Assembly: GCA_964423745.1 (NCBI GenBank)
Contig: CAYRGG010000039.1
Location: 1-41,748 of the forward strand
Direction: 5' to 3'
DNA: 41,748 bases
Origin: CAYRGG01 sp964423745
GTDB lineage: Bacteria > Pseudomonadota > Gammaproteobacteria > Competibacterales > Competibacteraceae
The position numbers and the translations under genes were made by a program. Below the pieces are notes generated by a model, which was given only the letters and a program-made list of their open reading frames with translations, did not search any database and was not told where the DNA came from. Within the stretch, counting starts at the first letter, position 1; each line of letters starts with the position of its first letter. This document shows, piece after piece, positions 17,626 to 26,635 of this stretch.

Positions 17626-18975
17626 TTACAAGCGCACCCGGATCAAGGCGCCCCCTAAAGAACCTTCATCAATTTCTAGCGCTCCCTGATAGACTTCTTC
17701 AACGATATTCTTGACAACAGCTAATCCGATACCCTGTCCTTCAACAGTTGCACCCGCTCGTTCTCCGCGGTCTAGAATGACTTGGCGTTGCGCGGGCGGT
17801 ATACCGGGGCCGTCATCTTCCACCTCTAAAATCCATGCTGTTTTGTTGGCTATGGCTGCCGTCTGCAAGCGGATGACCACTTGAGTACGTGCCCACTTGC
17901 AGGCATTGTCGGCAAGATTACCCAGGATTTCCATAAGATCCCCTTCATCGCCGTAGAAAGTTGCCCCCTTTTCTACCTGTAGTAAAAAATTTAAGGACTT
18001 ATGGGCGTGTACTTTTCCTAACGCATCGGTTACTTTGCGCACCACAGGCTCTACCGATAAAGGCGCAACCAAAGCGATACGACCCGAGGCCGCGGCACGC
18101 TGTAGTTGATAGTCTACAATGCGATTCATCTGCTCCAGCTGTTGTTGTACGGTAGCACGCAATTCGGTATCGGATTGACTGTTTTCCACTCCACCATGGA
18201 GCACGGCCAGCGGTGTTTTTAAACTATGGGCAAGATCCCCTAGGGCATGGCGATAACGCTCTAGATGTTTTTGGCTATGATGAATAAGGGCATTTAGGTT
18301 TTCGGTGAGGGCTTGTAGTTCTCTTGGGTAGGGACCATCCAGTTGAATACGTCGACCCGCTTCGATTTCCGAGACTTGTCGGGCAATGCGCCGCAAAGGC
18401 TGTAAACTCCAATGGAGGATAAAACCTTGCACTCCTAATAACACCACCGCTGAGGTCGCTAACCAACCCCATAAGTTTCGGCGAAACTCCTCAACCTGCT
18501 TAGTAAAGGTCTGTTGGTCTTCCGCCACTTGAAAAGTATAGCGCCGATAGGTCTCGGGGTTTACTTCCCAACGTACTGTAAAGCTTAAGGAAAAAAGTTC
18601 TAAATCAGTCGGTGTCTCGATGGGTTCGAAGTGAAATTCACCGGCTCTAGGGGGGTTGGGAAAAGAAAAGATTTTTCCTAGAAGAGAGGGGGAGCGCCAG
18701 ATAAGGCGGCCGTCACCATCGGTCACAACGGCATAAAGCCCAGAATTGGGCGTCGAGAAGCGCGCCTCGGGAATGGTGCCCGGTAGCGCCAAGGCCCGGG
18801 AAGGAGCTAAATTAGCAGCTCCCAAAAGCATATAAACCTGGGCTTGAAGCCGGTCTTGGACAGCCACCAACGCACTTTCTCGAAAGGCCCGATCTAACGT
18901 CAAACCAGCCATACCGAGAAAAGCTAACAACACTAAACTGGCGGCTATTAGCAGGCGGGTATTTAAAGACAGCAT
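17626..18975 (-). CDS. PhoQ-like sensor histidine kinase
   Basis: 449 residues, inner membrane. TM1 about 7-27, periplasmic sensor about 30-168, TM2 about 169-189, HAMP about 190-240. Then the H-box GDLAHSLKTPLAVLHGG (His250), N-box GNLADNACKWA, G1 VEDDGPGIP and G2 GQGIGLAVVKN. The SLKTPLAVL and DNACKWA forms are typical of the PhoQ subfamily. It overlaps the regulator gene by one base (TAATG) and is last in the PepSY-regulator-kinase operon. The signal is unknown: no RExxE iron motif is present in the sensor. A related kinase is encoded at 30389. Confidence 0.88.
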   Translation of the reverse strand: MLSLNTRLLIAASLVLLAFLGMAGLTLDRAFRESALVAVQDRLQAQVYMLLGAANLAPSRALALPGTIPEARFSTPNSGLYAVVTDGDGRLIWRSPSLLGKIFSFPNPPRAGEFHFEPIETPTDLELFSLSFTVRWEVNPETYRRYTFQVAEDQQTFTKQVEEFRRNLWGWLATSAVVLLGVQGFILHWSLQPLRRIARQVSEIEAGRRIQLDGPYPRELQALTENLNALIHHSQKHLERYRHALGDLAHSLKTPLAVLHGGVENSQSDTELRATVQQQLEQMNRIVDYQLQRAAASGRIALVAPLSVEPVVRKVTDALGKVHAHKSLNFLLQVEKGATFYGDEGDLMEILGNLADNACKWARTQVVIRLQTAAIANKTAWILEVEDDGPGIPPAQRQVILDRGERAGATVEGQGIGLAVVKNIVEEVYQGALEIDEGSLGGALIRVRL

Positions 18976-19658
18976 TAGCTAGGGGTGCGTGCTAAACGAA
19001 ATCGATAGCCTCGACCGCGTAGGGTCTCGATAGGATTAAGCTCACGGGTAGGATCTAATTTGCGTCGTAACCGGCCTACCAGAACCTCTAGCACATTGCT
19101 GTCCCGGTCATCGTCTTCTTCGTACAAATGCTCGGTAAGTTCCGTTTTGGAAACCACCTCACCCGCGTGTAACATGAGATATTCCAACAATTTATACTCG
19201 TAGGCGGTCACTTCAATGGGATTTCCGTATGCCCTTACCGCCTGAGTTCGGGTATCCAAGATGATGGGATCACAGGATAAAACGGAATGGGTCCAACCTT
19301 CGGAACGTCTCACCAAAGCTCGTATTCTGGCTAGCAATTCTTCCATATGAAAAGGTTTGACAAGATAATCGTCAGCGCCGGCCTCTAAACCTTCTACTTT
19401 ATCCTGCCAGCGTCCCCGAGCCGTGAGAATCAAAACGGGAAAGCGCCGGCCCCCTTGGCGCCAGGTACGTATCAAATGGGTGCCGGAAAGATCCGGCAAA
19501 CCTAAGTCTACCACTGCTAAATCAATAGGGTATTCATTTCCTAAATACAAACCAGTTTTTCCGTCACCGGCGGCATCCACCGCATAGCCTTGTCCCCGCA
19601 AGCGAGCAACCAGTTGCTCCTGCAATGTTTTTTCATCTTCAATGACAAGTATGCGCAT
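18975..19658 (-). CDS. PhoP-like response regulator (OmpR family)
   Basis: 227 residues: receiver domain 1-115 with phosphoacceptor Asp51 (VVDLGLPD), Thr and Lys switch residues in ILTARGRWQDKVEGLEAGAD and KPFHMEELLARI, and an OmpR-type winged helix at about 125-224 (VTAYEYKLLEYL, RDSNVLEVLVGRLRRKL, IETLRGRGYRF). WQDKVEGLEAGADDY closely follows PhoP. It lies 5 bp after the PepSY gene. The likely binding site is the TTCAG direct repeat at 20045-20060, giving autoregulation. Confidence 0.9.
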   Translation of the reverse strand: MRILVIEDEKTLQEQLVARLRGQGYAVDAAGDGKTGLYLGNEYPIDLAVVDLGLPDLSGTHLIRTWRQGGRRFPVLILTARGRWQDKVEGLEAGADDYLVKPFHMEELLARIRALVRRSEGWTHSVLSCDPIILDTRTQAVRAYGNPIEVTAYEYKLLEYLMLHAGEVVSKTELTEHLYEEDDDRDSNVLEVLVGRLRRKLDPTRELNPIETLRGRGYRFRLARTPS

Positions 19659-19663
19659 GGTAT

Positions 19664-19924
19664 TTAATCCAACAGTTGTCCTGTGCGGGCATCCACACGG
19701 AGTATCCGAACCCGCCCATCCTGCAACAACACTTTCACCCGGTAAGACCCATTTGACTGTACACCTAGCACTTGACCGCCGGTGGCTCTTTGCACCGTTG
19801 CCGCCGCCGCATCCGGCGAGAGTGTTTGTTGGCCAGCTCCTGGATTGGCACCACGATCAGCGAAAGCAGCCGAGGTCGTTAAACACGTTAATATCAACAG
19901 TAATCGTTTTATCCACATGACCAA
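19664..19924 (-). CDS. Periplasmic PepSY-domain protein
   Basis: 86 residues from a TTG at 19924, which has AAGGA 10 bp upstream; an ATG two codons later is the alternative but lies 16 bp from that site. Signal peptide about 1-22 (ending AAFA). The rest is one PepSY module: SPDAAAATVQRATGGQVLGV, then YRVKVLLQDGRVRILRVDARTGQLLD. PepSY domains are thought to inhibit proteases or bind peptides or metal at the envelope; here it heads a two-component operon and may modulate the sensor. The same gene order recurs at 29404-31822. Confidence 0.82.
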   Translation of the reverse strand: MVMWIKRLLLILTCLTTSAAFADRGANPGAGQQTLSPDAAAATVQRATGGQVLGVQSNGSYRVKVLLQDGRVRILRVDARTGQLLD

Positions 19925-20027
19925 TACAAAAATATCCTTTTTATTTTAAAAGGAAACAGATAACCCTATAAGCAGCACGCGGCTTGGTAAACCGACAGAT
20001 AGTATCGCCTTATGATAATGTTCGGAA

Positions 20028-20060
20028 AGAGTACTTGGGATAAACTGAATGATCACTGAA
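20028..20060 (-). promoter_or_regulatory. TTCAG-N6-TTCAG operator/promoter of the first PepSY-regulator-kinase operon
   Basis: On the minus strand TTCAG (20060-20056), six bases (TGATCA), TTCAG (20049-20045): an 11-bp period. A possible -10 TACTCT (20033-20028) follows 11 bp later. It lies about 120 bp upstream of the PepSY start. The -10 is weaker than at the three sister sites. Confidence 0.6.
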
Positions 20061-20117
20061 TTTTCAACATGAACCAAATCGGTCAGTACGCATTGCAGGG
20101 CTTAAATTAATCAAATA

Positions 20118-21338
20118 CTAACGAAACCGGCGCGCCAAACGGGGTAGATCTCCCGCTAGTCCCATCGCCCGGCGAGCCATAAGATTTTTTACCGGAGACA
20201 CGGTATCGGCAACATTCAATCCTACATTACGCAACCAACGTACTGCAGGCAGAGAGCTGCCAAACAGCCGCTTGAAGCCGTCTAATGCCCCCAGCATAAG
20301 AAGATTTTCACCCTTACGCCAACGTTCGTAACGACGCAGTGTTTTCGGTGATCCGATATCGTCATTTAGCGCAGTTGCGTCCGTCAACACTTCCGCTAGG
20401 GTTGCTGCATCCAAAATACCTAGATTAACCCCTTGGCCTGCCAAGGGATGCACCACATGGGCGGCATCGCCGATCAGGGCAATGCGTGGTTTTACATAAG
20501 CATGGGCATGTTGTAAGCGCAATGGAAAAGCATCCCGGGGACCCACTCCAGTAATTCCTCCCAAACGCCATTTAAAAGCTTCGGCCAACGCCAAGGCGAA
20601 GGGATCTCGATCCATTTTTAAAAGAGTTTCAGCATGGCTGGGTGTGGTGGACCAGACGATAGCGCTGCGGCCATCGTGCAGGGGTAAAAAAGCCAGGGGT
20701 CCTGAGGGTAAAAACTGTTGCCAAGCGGTTTCACTATGGGGTTGCTCGGTCTTAACCATAGTGACCAGCGCTTTCTGGCCATAACTCCAACCGGTTATGT
20801 CGATCCCCGCCCAATGCCTTACCTGGGAACGTGGACCGTCGGCGCCCACTAATAATCGGGTTGTTAACTCCCGACCATCAGCTAAGCGGATGTGAATACA
20901 ATCTTGATGAACTGTGGCTAAATCTAAGGTTGCTGGACACAAAAGCGTCGTGTTAGGAAGCCCTTGAATACAGTCTAAAAGCGCAGCCTGAATGACCCGG
21001 TTTTCAATAATCCAACCCAACAAAGGTTCACCAAGATTAGCGCTATCGAAGTGGATGTGCCCGGAGCCCACAGCATCCCAAACCCGCATTTCACGAAAAG
21101 GGCTAACCCGCCAAGCGGTGATTTTATCCCAAGCGCCGACGGCGGCAAAGATCTGTTGAGAGGCTTGGGTAATGGCCGATACCCTGAGATCCACGTCCAT
21201 CTCGGGACGCATACCCTGCAGGGGCCTGCCCTCTAAAACAGCCACTTGGAGTTCACTGTTCTGCAATGCGCAAGCTAAGGTGGCGCCCACCATACCGCCC
21301 CCGGCGATCACCACATCGTAGTCACAATAACTCGTCAT
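20118..21338 (-). CDS. ubiI: Ubiquinone biosynthesis hydroxylase, UbiI/VisC type
   Basis: 406-residue flavoprotein monooxygenase of the UbiH/UbiF/UbiI (COQ6) family. FAD-binding GGGMVGATLACAL (13-25), the DG motif LVGADGPRSQVR (about 164-175), and the second FAD motif LIGDAAHVVHPLAGQGVNLG (about 290-309). The GDAAH and GVNLG forms fit UbiI or UbiF better than UbiH. In E. coli UbiI (VisC) performs C5 hydroxylation and lies directly after ubiH, as here. I use the symbol on synteny; the exact carbon hydroxylated may differ. A 106-bp repeat separates it from ubiH. Confidence 0.82.
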   Translation of the reverse strand: MTSYCDYDVVIAGGGMVGATLACALQNSELQVAVLEGRPLQGMRPEMDVDLRVSAITQASQQIFAAVGAWDKITAWRVSPFREMRVWDAVGSGHIHFDSANLGEPLLGWIIENRVIQAALLDCIQGLPNTTLLCPATLDLATVHQDCIHIRLADGRELTTRLLVGADGPRSQVRHWAGIDITGWSYGQKALVTMVKTEQPHSETAWQQFLPSGPLAFLPLHDGRSAIVWSTTPSHAETLLKMDRDPFALALAEAFKWRLGGITGVGPRDAFPLRLQHAHAYVKPRIALIGDAAHVVHPLAGQGVNLGILDAATLAEVLTDATALNDDIGSPKTLRRYERWRKGENLLMLGALDGFKRLFGSSLPAVRWLRNVGLNVADTVSPVKNLMARRAMGLAGDLPRLARRFR

Positions 21339-21357
21339 ATAGGTCTTACCTACAGGG

Positions 21358-21463
21358 AGGACTCTTGTTGCTCGTGGAAAAAAGTGTTTGCGGCCTGGAT
21401 GGCCGCAGTCAAGCCCACAGGGAAGTGTTCACGGCGTCCTCTGGAATGAGCAACAATAGTTCT
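21358..21463 (+). repeat. 105-bp dispersed inverted-repeat element, copy 2
   Basis: Begins AGGACTCTTGTTGCTCGT and ends ATGAGCAACAATAGTTCT, with the perfect internal hairpin TGCGGCC-TGGAT-GGCCGCA at about 21389-21407. It lies in the 149-bp gap between ubiH and ubiI, so it is probably transcribed as part of their mRNA and could act as a processing or pausing structure. Confidence 0.85.
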
Positions 21464-21487
21464 GAGATATTTTGTCATACCCTGCCT

Positions 21488-22708
21488 CTAAAGGGGTAAA
21501 CCCCGGGCTAAACGAGGTAAACGACCCTCTAAACCCATGGTTTGACGAGCTAAAAGATGCTTTGCAGCTGGTAGTAGATCGAATGCCATCAGTCCCACAT
21601 TACGCATGGGACCCAGCCACGGATTAGTAAACAGGCGAGCCAGTCCATCGGTGAACAATAAGCTACGACCTTGATCCCAACGTCGCCAGGCATTGTAGCG
21701 TTCTAGTAGGGTTCGATTTCCTACGTCGTGAGCGGCCCGTTGCGCCTCGCTGATGACTTCTGCAAGGGCGGCTACATCGCGAATGCCCACATTAAAGCCT
21801 TGACCAGCCACGGGATGCAAGGTATGGGCTGCGTTACCGATTACTGCGAGCCGATGGCGAATATGTTCCCGAGAACGACTCATCAGTAATGGATATCCTT
21901 GACGGCGACCGGCCTGCAAAAAAGGGCCCAAACGATCTCCAAAACGCGCCTGCAAAAAAGCGAGAAACGCCTTATTGTCGAGGGACAACACGGCTTCTGC
22001 ATCACTATTGTTCACCGTGCAAACCACCGCACAGCGCCCTTGACTCATGGGAAGCAGCGCCAAGGGGCCGGTGGCCGTAAAACGTTCATAGGCTGCATTA
22101 TGGTGATGGAGCTTGGGTGTTATATTGGCAACGATGGCGGTTTGACCGTAGTCCCAACGCACATGGTCAATGCCTAACTGCCGACAGACCCGAGAATGGG
22201 CGCCATCGGCGGCTACTAACAGCCGCGCCGTACATTTCAGAGTCCGGTCTGATAAACCCAGAGTGGCATGGGCGGCGTCTGGACGAATGGTAACAGCATC
22301 TAAATGGGCTGGACAAAGCACATCCACACGGTTGTTTGGCTGGGCCAGCCGAGTTCCTAGTATATGCTCTATATCCGTGGCCGCGAGTACATGGCCCAGG
22401 GCGTCTACGCCTTCTTCCTGGTGATTTAGGTGGGCGATGCCCGGTTTACCCCGTTCGGAAATATGGATGGTCAAAATCGGCGTAGCCTTAGTTTGTAGGG
22501 ATTCCCATAAACCCAGTCCTTGAAACACTCGGCAGGTACCATAGGCCAAGGCTAAGCTGCGCTCATCGTAATCAGCTTGAGGGGTGACGGCAGGTGGCGC
22601 TTTGGCCTCCACTAAACCGACACGCAAACCCTGGGGCGCTACTGCGCAAGCTAAGCTTGCCCCCACCATACCGCCGCCGATGATGAGCACATCGTAGTCT
22701 GTGTTCAT
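21488..22708 (-). CDS. ubiH: 2-octaprenyl-6-methoxyphenol hydroxylase UbiH
   Basis: 406-residue FAD monooxygenase of ubiquinone biosynthesis (C1 hydroxylation in E. coli). FAD motifs are IIGGGMVGASLACAV (9-23), VAADGAHSRVCRQLG (about 162-176) and VIGNAAHTLHPVAGQGFNVG (about 287-306). The GNAAHTLHP...GFN form is characteristic of UbiH. It overlaps pepP by 4 bp (ATGA), as in the conserved ygfB-pepP-ubiH-ubiI operon. It is a paralogue of the following gene. Confidence 0.9.
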   Translation of the reverse strand: MNTDYDVLIIGGGMVGASLACAVAPQGLRVGLVEAKAPPAVTPQADYDERSLALAYGTCRVFQGLGLWESLQTKATPILTIHISERGKPGIAHLNHQEEGVDALGHVLAATDIEHILGTRLAQPNNRVDVLCPAHLDAVTIRPDAAHATLGLSDRTLKCTARLLVAADGAHSRVCRQLGIDHVRWDYGQTAIVANITPKLHHHNAAYERFTATGPLALLPMSQGRCAVVCTVNNSDAEAVLSLDNKAFLAFLQARFGDRLGPFLQAGRRQGYPLLMSRSREHIRHRLAVIGNAAHTLHPVAGQGFNVGIRDVAALAEVISEAQRAAHDVGNRTLLERYNAWRRWDQGRSLLFTDGLARLFTNPWLGPMRNVGLMAFDLLPAAKHLLARQTMGLEGRLPRLARGLPL

Positions 22709-24024
22709 CGCGTGCCGACTAACTCCTCAATATCGTCGATGGTTTTTGGCGCTGCCGCGCTTAGGATTTCATGACCTGTTTCTGTGACGGCTACATCGTC
22801 TTCGATGCGAATACCGATGTTCCACCAGCGGGGGTCAACCCCTTCACTGTCGGCGGGAATATAAAGACCCGGTTCGATGGTGGTGACCATGCCCGGTTCA
22901 AAAGCACGCCATTCATCCCCTAGTTTGTAGTCCCCCACATCGTGTACATCCATACCCAGCCAATGACCGGTACGATGCATATAAAAGCGTTTGTAGGTTT
23001 CTTCTTCAATAAGGGAGTCCACATCGCCGCTCAATAAACCTAAACCCACCAAGCCCTCTGTCAAGGTACGCACAGCGGCATCATGGGGGTCGTTCCAATG
23101 TTTGCCTGGCCGTACTTCATGAATGGCCGCCTGCTGAGCAGTCAATACTAACTCATATAAGAGACGTTGCTCCGCTGAAAAGCGGCCATTGACTGGAAAC
23201 GTGCGGGTAATATCCGCCGCATAGCCGTCTAACTCGGCCCCTGCATCGATAAGCAGCAAATCACCTACCTTGAGGGACGCATTATTTTCGGTATAGTGCA
23301 AAATACAGGCGTTTTCACCACTCCCCACGATGGGTGGATACGCCCAGCCTGCGCCGTTACGAATAAAGGTATAGAAGAATTCCGCTTCCAGCTCATATTC
23401 TAGTTTGCCGGGTTGACACATTTGCATGGCTCGGATGTGGGCTTCTGCGGAGATACGGCCCGCTTCCCGCATAATCTCCAGTTCCTCTAAACTTTTGCGC
23501 AAACGCATATCATGGAGGAGGTGTTCTAGGGCGATAAATTCAATGGGTGCGCTAACGCCCGATCGCGCCTTAGCCCGAACTTGATTAACCCAATCCATGA
23601 CCTGGCGGTCAAAATGAGGGTTATACCCCATGGAGTAAAACACCCGTCGACGGTTCTCCAATAGACCAGGCAACAGCTCATTAATTTCTTTAATAGGGTG
23701 CGCGTTACTAGCTCCAAAGCGGGCCACGGCCCCTTCAGGTCCAGCCCGACGTCCATGCCAGGTCTCCATGGCAGGATCCCGCTCGCGACAGAACAAACTA
23801 AAAGGTTGTTCGCTGCCTGGAACCAGCACGGCCACCGCTTCAGGCTCGGGAAAACCGGTTAAATAATAAAAATCACTGTCTTGCCGGTAAGGATAATGGA
23901 CGTCACGGTTTCGAGGCGCTTCGGGAGCGCAGGGGACTAAGGCCACTGCCCCGTCTCCCATTAATTCCATCAGTTCTTGGCGGCGTTGTGCAAACACTTG
24001 GGGTGGCAATGTTTTTGCGGACAT
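22705..24024 (-). CDS. pepP: Xaa-Pro aminopeptidase PepP
   Basis: 439 residues from ATG 24024 (MSAKTLPPQVFAQRRQELM), chosen over a TTG five codons earlier because the family begins here. Cytosolic metallopeptidase that removes an N-terminal residue preceding proline. N-terminal creatinase-like domain (YPYRQDSDFYYLTGFPEPEA), then the pita-bread domain with Mn2+ ligands in LLIDAGAELDGYAADITRTF (two Asp), HRTGHWLGMDVHD (His), TIEPGLYI (Glu) and GIRIEDDV (Glu). It follows ygfB by 22 bp and overlaps ubiH by 4 bp. Confidence 0.93.
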   Translation of the reverse strand: MSAKTLPPQVFAQRRQELMELMGDGAVALVPCAPEAPRNRDVHYPYRQDSDFYYLTGFPEPEAVAVLVPGSEQPFSLFCRERDPAMETWHGRRAGPEGAVARFGASNAHPIKEINELLPGLLENRRRVFYSMGYNPHFDRQVMDWVNQVRAKARSGVSAPIEFIALEHLLHDMRLRKSLEELEIMREAGRISAEAHIRAMQMCQPGKLEYELEAEFFYTFIRNGAGWAYPPIVGSGENACILHYTENNASLKVGDLLLIDAGAELDGYAADITRTFPVNGRFSAEQRLLYELVLTAQQAAIHEVRPGKHWNDPHDAAVRTLTEGLVGLGLLSGDVDSLIEEETYKRFYMHRTGHWLGMDVHDVGDYKLGDEWRAFEPGMVTTIEPGLYIPADSEGVDPRWWNIGIRIEDDVAVTETGHEILSAAAPKTIDDIEELVGTR

Positions 24025-24046
24025 GGCTAAAGTAGTCAATTAAAAA

Positions 24047-24601
24047 TTAATGAAGTCGAGATTTATCAGTGTAGGGTCGTAATTCTTGTTCCATCAACAA
24101 GACACCCATGCGAACGTATTCGATGATTTCCGTGTAGGCGCATTCATCTTCTTCTACAGTATTTTGCGTATCAAAACCCACTTGAGCAATCTGTAGCAAA
24201 TCGTTTAAAAATTCATCTGCTTCAGTAGATAATAGCCAGCTTTTTTGCATGCCACCCAGTCCAAGCCCTGATAAAAAGCCTTGACACCAACAACCCAAAG
24301 AGAGGGCGCGTTGAGTAAGCGGCGTTTGATCGGAAGGTAATAACAATGAAAAGCTAAAACTATCTGCTCTTAACTGAGAAAAAGTCATATCTTGAAGTTC
24401 AAGTAATAATTCACGGGAATATTGGGTCAAGTTATTATCTTCAGGCAACTCATCAACTATGCAATTTAACCAGGTCTCGCTATTTATGTGCTCATTAGCG
24501 CATAATAGTCCGCATAATAATCCATGAACTTTGGACGCATTATGGTAGTCTAACAACTCTTGGACATATTCAAAGGTAGAAGATTCAGTGTTGTTGACCA
24601 T
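24047..24601 (-). CDS. ygfB: YgfB/UPF0149 family protein
   Basis: 184 residues from the ATG at 24601 (MVNNTESSTFEYVQELL), which matches family length; an ATG at 24616 is also open. UPF0149 features are KVHGLLCGLLC near 20-31 (compare EMHGLISGMIC in E. coli), a middle WCQGFLSGLGLGG and the C-terminal EIIEYVRMGVLLMEQEL. Role in E. coli is poorly defined; in Pseudomonas, YgfB represses an AmpR/AmpD-linked pathway (from memory). Lead gene of the pepP-ubiH-ubiI operon, diverging from the TIGR02449-like/zapA transcript over about 140 bp. Confidence 0.88.
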   Translation of the reverse strand: MVNNTESSTFEYVQELLDYHNASKVHGLLCGLLCANEHINSETWLNCIVDELPEDNNLTQYSRELLLELQDMTFSQLRADSFSFSLLLPSDQTPLTQRALSLGCWCQGFLSGLGLGGMQKSWLLSTEADEFLNDLLQIAQVGFDTQNTVEEDECAYTEIIEYVRMGVLLMEQELRPYTDKSRLH

Positions 24602-24740
24602 GGTACGTTTACCCATTAAATAATGTATGATTTGAAGTCAATAGTGCTTAGGAACCTTACTAGGGTCATCTTAACACTGGCGTAAACTATTAAAATGACA
24701 AGATTGACCTTAACTAGACAAGCACTTTATAGTTCGTCTC

Positions 24741-24974
24741 ATGGAAACTGATAAAATTAGACAAACAACTGAAGAAAATCTCAGTGCTTTAGAAGAGCGC
24801 CTCAACACGCTTTTGGTCATGTGCGAACAGTTGGTGAAGGATAATCAATCGCTTTTGGCTAAACAGTCGGCCCTAATGTCAGAGCGAGAAGAGCTTATTC
24901 AGCAAAATGAGCAATCCCGTACCCGTATCGAGGCGATGGTTGCACGTCTTAAAGGTTTGGAGCAACCCTCATGA
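24741..24974 (+). CDS. Small coiled-coil protein, TIGR02449 type (ZapB-like)
   Basis: 77 residues, almost entirely coiled coil, with heptads from about 12 to 72 (LSALEERLNTLLVMCEQLV, then LLAKQSALMSEREELIQQNEQ). It matches the small TIGR02449 family encoded just before zapA in many gammaproteobacteria. It overlaps zapA by 4 bp (ATGA). A role with ZapA at the division septum, like ZapB, is inferred from position and architecture. Confidence 0.8.
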   Translation: METDKIRQTTEENLSALEERLNTLLVMCEQLVKDNQSLLAKQSALMSEREELIQQNEQSRTRIEAMVARLKGLEQPS

Positions 24975-25288
24975 ATAATAGCGAGTCTATTCCTGTTACC
25001 GTCCAGCTGATGGAAACCGAATACCGAGTTGCCTGTTCCGAAGATAATCGTGAATCCTTATTGGCCGCAGCAGACTACCTCAACGACAAAATGCTAGAAA
25101 TTCGTGACTCTGGAAAATTGCTGGGGGTAGAGCGTATTGCTGTTATGGCAGCGTTAAATATAAGCCATGAATTACTCACGGGAAAACAAGAAACCTTCCA
25201 AGGGACTGACGCAATGAATGTGCGTTTGCAGCAGCTGCTCGAAAAGGTGGAAACAGCACTTAACAAAGTGACTCAGGTCACGGTATAG
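24971..25288 (+). CDS. zapA: Cell division protein ZapA
   Basis: 105 residues. ZapA binds and cross-links FtsZ filaments at the septum. It has the typical globular head (IPVTVQLMETEYRVACSEDN, then LLAAADYLNDKMLEIRDSG) followed by a C-terminal coiled coil (LQQLLEKVETALNKVTQ). Placement before the 6S RNA and fau is the conserved gammaproteobacterial order. The start lies in the stop of the preceding coiled-coil gene. Confidence 0.92.
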   Translation: MNNSESIPVTVQLMETEYRVACSEDNRESLLAAADYLNDKMLEIRDSGKLLGVERIAVMAALNISHELLTGKQETFQGTDAMNVRLQQLLEKVETALNKVTQVTV

Positions 25289-25297
25289 TTGTGTTAG

Positions 25298-25492
25298 GGG
25301 CATCCTCTGCAGTGTACGTGTATGAGGCCGGGACAACTCCTGACCCACTTTAAATAACCCTGGGGTTTAGGCTGCTAATGTTGTTGTGCATGTCCGTCAT
25401 TGTTCGGAAAGCCTGATACATTGCCCTGTTCCCCACCTTGAGCCTTGCGGTTCAGGGGCGAAGGTCTTAATCGGCACAGGCGGAAGATGCCC
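25298..25492 (+). ncRNA. ssrS: 6S RNA
   Basis: Lies between zapA and fau, its standard place. The ends pair: GGGCATC at 25298-25304 with GATGCCC at 25486-25492, continued after one mismatch by CTCTGC region pairing with GCGGA. Internal segments resemble E. coli 6S RNA: TTGTTCGGAAAGCCT (compare GTCCGAGAAGCCT) and CACCTTGAGCC with GGTTCAGGGG (compare CACCTTGAACCAAGGGTTCAAGGG). 6S RNA mimics an open promoter and binds sigma-70 RNA polymerase in stationary phase. Ends are estimated from the closing stem. Confidence 0.88.
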
Positions 25493-25522
25493 TTTAATTA
25501 ATCATTAATTTGTTTTTTCCTC

Positions 25523-26122
25523 ATGTCTTCTCTTGTTTCCCTGCGCTCACAAACCCGTGTTTTACGGCGTACTTTATCACTATCTCAACGGGAACAAGCC
25601 GCACAAAAACTGGCTAAGCGAGTCACTACGCTGCCCGTGTTCGCCGCTAGCCAACATATCGCCGCCTATATGGCCATCGATGGTGAGATGGATCCATCTT
25701 CTCTTTTAGTAGAGGCGATAGCTGTAGATAAACACGTTTATCTACCTGTGCTCACCGCAGATCCGCAATGCCCCATGATGTTTGCCCCTTATGGGACGGA
25801 CACAACGCTAAAACCCAATCGCTTCAAGATTCTTGAACCCGATGTGTCGCCAGCCCAATGGCGACGTGGAGAACACCTGGATTTAGTCCTAGCCCCTTTA
25901 GTGGCTTTTGATGCCAGGGGTAATCGGCTTGGTATGGGTGGCGGTTTTTATGACCGAACCTTTGCTTTTCGCCGTGATACAGCATCCCCATGGCCTTATC
26001 TCTTGGGATTAGCCTATGAATTACAAAAGGTAGATACTCTCGAAAGGCAACCGTGGGATATACCTTTAGATGGCATAGCCACCGAACATGCCCTGTACGA
26101 AGTTGTGGCCACCCGGAATTAG
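25523..26122 (+). CDS. fau: 5-formyltetrahydrofolate cyclo-ligase
   Basis: 199 residues; converts 5-formyl-THF to 5,10-methenyl-THF with ATP. Motifs: SLRSQTRVLRRTLSLSQRE at the N-terminus (Lys/Arg-rich ATP-site helix), the substrate-pocket region around YMAIDGEMD, and the C-terminal nucleotide-binding GMGGGFYDRTF (about 138-148). It follows 6S RNA by 30 bp, and in E. coli the equivalent (ygfA/fau) is co-transcribed with ssrS. Confidence 0.92.
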   Translation: MSSLVSLRSQTRVLRRTLSLSQREQAAQKLAKRVTTLPVFAASQHIAAYMAIDGEMDPSSLLVEAIAVDKHVYLPVLTADPQCPMMFAPYGTDTTLKPNRFKILEPDVSPAQWRRGEHLDLVLAPLVAFDARGNRLGMGGGFYDRTFAFRRDTASPWPYLLGLAYELQKVDTLERQPWDIPLDGIATEHALYEVVATRN

Positions 26123-26137
26123 GGTTTGGAATAGCCT

Positions 26138-26593
26138 ATGTATTGGTTATTTAAATCCGAGCCAACAGTATTCAGTATCGATCATCTCAGCCGTTGCCCT
26201 GAACAAACCGAACCCTGGGATGGGATTCGCAATTATCAGGTTCGCAATATGATGCGGGACCAAATGCGTTGTGGCGAGCAAGGTTTTTTTTACCATTCAA
26301 ATACCACTACACCAGGTATTGTGGGTGTTGTGCAAGTGGTGCGCGAAGCTTACCCGGATGTTACCGCCTTTGATCCCCAGAGTAACTATTACGATCCCAA
26401 AAGCAACCCTGAGAGTCCGCGTTGGTATCAGGTAGATATTCAGCTGGTTCGCAAGCTCAAACGCCTTATTACCCTAAATGAATTAAAACAGTACCCAACG
26501 CTAAAGGACATGCCGCTATTGCGTCGTGGTAATAGACTCTCGATCACGCCAGTTACCCAGGATCAATGGTTATTTATCCTCGGGTTAGAATAG
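26138..26593 (+). CDS. EVE-domain protein
   Basis: 151 residues, the whole protein being one EVE (PUA-like) domain: MYWLFKSEPTVFSIDHL, WDGIRNYQVRNMMRDQM, GEQGFFYHSNTTTPGIVGVVQVV, then a C-terminal RGNRLSITPVTQDQWLFIL. EVE/YTH folds recognise modified bases in DNA or RNA. It follows fau by 15 bp and is probably its operon partner. The target modification is unknown. Confidence 0.9.
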   Translation: MYWLFKSEPTVFSIDHLSRCPEQTEPWDGIRNYQVRNMMRDQMRCGEQGFFYHSNTTTPGIVGVVQVVREAYPDVTAFDPQSNYYDPKSNPESPRWYQVDIQLVRKLKRLITLNELKQYPTLKDMPLLRRGNRLSITPVTQDQWLFILGLE

Positions 26594-26635
26594 CCTTTAC
26601 CAAAACTCTCTTTCTTTATTGAGAAAAGCTTCTGG

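Noticed and set aside
17626..18975. Fe(II)-sensing RExxE motif in the sensor kinases
   Set aside because: Neither periplasmic domain (this one or that of 30389-31822) contains RExxE, so the BqsS analogy is limited to the DNA box.
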